A program made the translations under genes and the position numbers. Below are positions 61,216 through 64,000 of a DNA stretch of 64,000 bases, piece after piece. The stretch covers positions 124,001 through 188,000 of the forward strand of contig NZ_JAMQOT010000007.1 in NCBI RefSeq assembly GCF_029502005.1. The letters are read 5' to 3'. Under the pieces are notes generated by a model that saw only the letters and a list, made by a program, of their open reading frames with translations, ran no database searches and was not told where the DNA came from. The DNA comes from Natrinema salsiterrestre. Lineage in GTDB: Archaea; Halobacteriota; Halobacteria; Halobacteriales; Natrialbaceae. How positions within the stretch are numbered: position 1 is the first letter of the stretch; each line of letters begins with the position of its first letter.

Positions 61216-62673
61216 ATGCGTCGATCGATCGTAATCGCGGGTGTGCTGCTCGTTCTCGCCTTCCTGCTGGTCGGCGGGCCGTCGCTGTTGCTCTCGGTGT
61301 CGACCAGCCAGACGACGGCGGACGCGCCCGCCCAGCCGACCCAAACGAAGTCGACGCCGGAGCTCGTTACGCTCGAGGGCTCCGAAAGCGGCTTCTGGGA
61401 GTATCTCAGTCCGACGAAGAGCTTCCAGAAGCGAAGCCCGATCAACGTGGTCGTCCGCGGCGACACCGAAGACGTCGAGCGGGTGTTGACCGAGACCGAC
61501 GGCGGTAACTGGGAGGAGATGAACGAGTCCGAGGAGGAAGCACTGCCGGATACGTTCTCGCTCACCGACGAGAACGAGACCGACAACGAAACGGAATCGG
61601 TACCCGAAACCGACACCGAAACGACGACCAACGAATCCACCGAGAACGCGACCGACGAGGACGAGGCGTCGAACGAGACCCCGGTCACCCTTCCGGACCT
61701 CGACTGGGGGCAGGCCGACGGCGGCACCCGGTACGCCTACGTCGATCCCGGGCCGAACGAGAGCGGCTACTGGATCACCGAAACGCGCCAGCTCGAGGAC
61801 GGCGACTACTACGGACAGCGCTACCACATCCGGCTCTACGAGAGCCCCAACGAGGACGACGACTGGGTCGCGATGCAGACCCACTCGGAGCACTTCGACT
61901 GGTTCACGCTTCGCCACCGGGTCCACGGCTCGCAGGACGCACAGACCAAAGTCGAGGCCGACTTCATGAAACACCCGCAGGTCGACGTCAAAGAGGACGT
62001 GAGCCGCGTCTACCTCGACAACAGGAACTCCGCGGACGCCGACGGCTGGGCGACCCTCGTCGAACTGGCCGGACTGCTCGTCGTCCCGACGCTCGTCGGC
62101 ATCCGAGCCGGGAGACGCGGTGGAAGCGCGTCCGGCGCGACCGACGGCCACATCACCGACCGGACGGCGGACGCGATCGACGACCACCTCACCGACGTCG
62201 ATCGCCAGCGGCTCGCCGCCGCCGCCGACCGCCTCGAGGCCGGCCACGTCCTCCTCTTCTTTACCATCGTGGCGCTGTTCCTCGGCGTTCGAATGGGCGG
62301 CCTCGCCCTCGAGCGTCAGGCATCGTTCCTGACCCCCCACCAGATCGCCGCGATCCTCTACCCGGTGATCGGGATCGGGATCCCGGTCGCGACGTACCTG
62401 CTCGCGGGAGCGCTCACGCGGCGACTCGACGCCGCCGTCGTCGCAGCCGGTTCGCTCGCGGTCGCGATCTGGATCGATTACAGTCTGCTCGGTGTCAACT
62501 CGCTACCGGTCGACGTCGTCGTCCAACGGATGCTCGTCGTCGTCGCTCTCGGCCTGATCGCCGGCGGCGCAGCCAAACGGGCGTCCCGAAACGAAACGTT
62601 CAACGATATGTTGCTGGTCGGAACGGCGATGTGGCTGCTCGTACTGGCCGGAACGCTCCTCGGGTACCTGTAG
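61216..62673 (+). CDS. Membrane protein with an extracytoplasmic LssY C-terminal-like domain
   Basis: The 485-residue protein has one N-terminal hydrophobic segment (residues 4-31) and then about 250 soluble residues, followed by six hydrophobic segments. The soluble part resembles the LssY C-terminal domain (SPINVVVRGDTEDVERVL, and YGQRYHIRLYESP, and DWFTLRHRVHG), with a Thr/Glu/Asn-rich low-complexity insert near residues 100-155. The role is unknown; the soluble part probably faces outward. Confidence 0.6.
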   Translation: MRRSIVIAGVLLVLAFLLVGGPSLLLSVSTSQTTADAPAQPTQTKSTPELVTLEGSESGFWEYLSPTKSFQKRSPINVVVRGDTEDVERVLTETDGGNWEEMNESEEEALPDTFSLTDENETDNETESVPETDTETTTNESTENATDEDEASNETPVTLPDLDWGQADGGTRYAYVDPGPNESGYWITETRQLEDGDYYGQRYHIRLYESPNEDDDWVAMQTHSEHFDWFTLRHRVHGSQDAQTKVEADFMKHPQVDVKEDVSRVYLDNRNSADADGWATLVELAGLLVVPTLVGIRAGRRGGSASGATDGHITDRTADAIDDHLTDVDRQRLAAAADRLEAGHVLLFFTIVALFLGVRMGGLALERQASFLTPHQIAAILYPVIGIGIPVATYLLAGALTRRLDAAVVAAGSLAVAIWIDYSLLGVNSLPVDVVVQRMLVVVALGLIAGGAAKRASRNETFNDMLLVGTAMWLLVLAGTLLGYL

Positions 62674-62750
62674 CGCGCCGTATTACGCCGCTTCGTCGAT
62701 ATTGGCGGTACCGATCCGCTGATTAAAGCGCGATTTGCTGGTGGCGAGCC

Positions 62751-62756
62751 CTTAAG
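62751..62756 (+). promoter_or_regulatory. TATA box of the TFB gene
   Basis: CTTAAG begins 33 bases before the ATG at 62784, with a GAGC stretch before it that may serve as BRE. It fits a leaderless or near-leaderless transcript. Confidence 0.5.
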
Positions 62757-62783
62757 TCCTTGCAACATCGTTATCTACACGAC

Positions 62784-63749
62784 ATGGCAAGCCCCACCCG
62801 TCAACGCGAGCGCGATCCTGAAACGACAGAAAAAACGCAGGAACCGGAGCGCGAACGGGTGTGTGACGAGTGTGACGGGGGAACGCTCGTCAAGAGCGAG
62901 GATCAGGGGGAACTCGTCTGCGATCAGTGCGGTCTCATCGTCGAGGGAACGAACATCGACCACGGCCCGGAATGGCGCGCGTTCAACCACTCGGAACGGC
63001 AGAACAAGTCACGCGTCGGCGCGCCGACGACGCAGACGATGCACGACAAGGGCCTGACGACCTCCATCGACTGGAAGAATCAGGACGCCTACGGCCGATC
63101 GATCTCCTCGGACAAACGCAATCAGATGCGCCGCCTGCGGAAGTGGCAGGAACGGATCCGTACCAAAGACGCCGGCGAACGGAACCTCCAGTTCGCTCTC
63201 TCGGAAACCGACCGGATGGCCTCCTCGCTTGCGATCCCCCGATCCGTCCGGGAAGTCGCCTGCGTCATCTACCGGCGCGCACTCGACGAGGACCTCATCC
63301 GCGGCCGCTCCATCGAGGGGGTCGCGACCAGCACGCTCTACGCCGCCTGCCGCATGGAAGGCATCCCCCGCTCGCTCGAGGAAGTCGCCGCCGTCTCCCG
63401 CGTCGAGCGCAAGGAGATCGGCCGCACCTACCGCTACGTCGCCCAGGAACTCAACCTCGAGATGGAGCCGGTCAACCCGAAGAAGTACGTGCCGCGGTTT
63501 TGCTCGGAACTCGAGCTCTCCGAAGAGGTGCAGGTGAAAGCGAACGAGATCATCGACACGACGACCGAGAAGGGGCTTCTCTCGGGCAAGTCGCCGACCG
63601 GCTACGCCGCGGCCGCGATCTACGCCGCCTCGCTGCTCTGTAACGAGAAGAAGACCCAGCGCGAGGTTTCGGACGTCGCGCAGGTGACCGAGGTAACGAT
63701 CCGGAACCGGTATCAGGAGCAGATCGAAGCGATGGGCATTCACGAGTAA
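62784..63749 (+). CDS. tfb: Transcription initiation factor IIB (TFB)
   Basis: The 321-residue protein has a zinc ribbon (about residues 29-52, CDEC and CDQC), a B-reader with [17 protein letters not shown], and two cyclin-like repeats, the first with [22 protein letters not shown] and the second with [23 protein letters not shown]. It bridges TBP-bound promoters and RNA polymerase. Haloarchaea usually have several TFBs; this is one of them. The start at 62784 (MASPTRQ) fits the TATA spacing. Confidence 0.95.
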   Translation: MASPTRQRERDPETTEKTQEPERERVCDECDGGTLVKSEDQGELVCDQCGLIVEGTNIDHGPEWRAFNHSERQNKSRVGAPTTQTMHDKGLTTSIDWKNQDAYGRSISSDKRNQMRRLRKWQERIRTKDAGERNLQFALSETDRMASSLAIPRSVREVACVIYRRALDEDLIRGRSIEGVATSTLYAACRMEGIPRSLEEVAAVSRVERKEIGRTYRYVAQELNLEMEPVNPKKYVPRFCSELELSEEVQVKANEIIDTTTEKGLLSGKSPTGYAAAAIYAASLLCNEKKTQREVSDVAQVTEVTIRNRYQEQIEAMGIHE

Positions 63750-63852
63750 GGCGGTCGACTAGAGCTTGGGTTTCGATGTCAGACGCGGAACGCATTCTCT
63801 CGAGTCTCCGACGACGAAGCTGTTATTATCGTGTTTTCGCTCGCTCGAAAAG

Positions 63853-63923
63853 TGCGCCGGCCGGGAATTGAACCCGGGCCGCGAGCTTGGGAAGCTCGAG
63901 TCCTACCACTGGACCACCGGCGC
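63853..63923 (-). tRNA. tRNA-Gly (anticodon CCC)
   Basis: The minus-strand sequence folds into a cloverleaf of 71 bases: acceptor GCGCCGG/CCGGCGC, anticodon stem CGAGC/GCUCG with loop UUCCCAA giving anticodon CCC, and T arm with GUUCAAUUC. The discriminator is A; CCA is not encoded and no intron is visible. Confidence 0.94.
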
Positions 63924-64000
63924 TCGCACGAACATACCTGCCGATCACACTTCAACGTAGCGCTCTCGAGCGATCTTCGCCCGACGACGACCCGGTCTCG
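63924..64000. other. Right edge without features
   Basis: No gene is seen after tRNA-Gly up to the edge of the window. Confidence 0.5.

Noticed and set aside
63766-63960. Plus-strand frame of 64 codons at the right end
   Set aside because: It overlaps tRNA-Gly entirely.
1-64000. CRISPR array or cas genes
   Set aside because: No evenly spaced repeats with unique spacers and no Cas-like proteins were seen.

Overview
The window is a chromosomal stretch from a halophilic archaeon (class Halobacteria, probably the Natrialba/Natrinema/Haloterrigena group). The evidence is the visibly high GC content, strongly acidic proteins, twin-arginine lipoprotein signals, leaderless genes with a TATA box about 30 bases before the start codon, and archaeal or haloarchaeal markers: transcription factor B, the RNA polymerase epsilon-type protein, MptA, TrmB regulators, an RdfA-like protein, a fused AhbA/AhbB siroheme decarboxylase and an amphi-Trp protein. 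The species cannot be named from this sequence alone.

Bases 1-25,800 are an acyl-CoA and organic-acid catabolism region. On the minus strand there is an R2-like ligand-binding oxidase, a CaiB/BaiF acyl-CoA protein and an acyl-CoA synthetase that runs off the left edge. They are followed by an amino acid permease with a coupled small membrane protein, two 3-hydroxyacyl-CoA dehydrogenases (one short), an enoyl-CoA hydratase, a thiolase, an acyl-CoA dehydrogenase and a fatty acid-CoA ligase. A large D-2-hydroxyacid dehydrogenase with Fe-S domains, a TrpD-like protein, a GNAT protein and a heme-pathway siroheme decarboxylase lie among them. At the right end a TAXI-type TRAP transporter, a glutaryl-CoA dehydrogenase and an IclR regulator look like one uptake and degradation unit. 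Two non-coding elements of 321 and 538 bp, with matching terminal inverted repeats and palindromic cores, sit between these genes.

Bases 26,000-29,600 carry small haloarchaeal proteins (RdfA-like, DUF3006-like, small membrane proteins, a HEAT-repeat protein). Bases 29,750-39,540 carry a five-gene oligopeptide/oligosaccharide-type ABC transporter, a cytosolic family 3 beta-glucosidase and a full-length TrmB sugar-sensing regulator, which together suggest uptake and intracellular hydrolysis of beta-glucosides. Next come an acyl-CoA synthetase, a DtxR-type regulator, a quinol-type nitric oxide reductase with an unusual extension of about 330 residues at its N-terminus, and a carotenoid oxygenase.

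Bases 48,400-64,000 are mostly housekeeping: tRNA-Ile(GAU) with duplicated fragments of its 3' end beside it, FxsA, a thioredoxin-like DUF255 protein, a short TrmB regulator, MptA, a site-2 protease, a nucleotidyltransferase, RNA polymerase epsilon, a DsbA-like protein, NAD kinase, a KaiC-like ATPase, a universal stress protein, TFB and tRNA-Gly(CCC). A 42-bp TATA-bearing repeat occurs three times between 53,084 and 56,028, each time ahead of a plus-strand gene. No CRISPR array, rRNA, insertion sequence with a transposase, or obvious integrated virus was seen.
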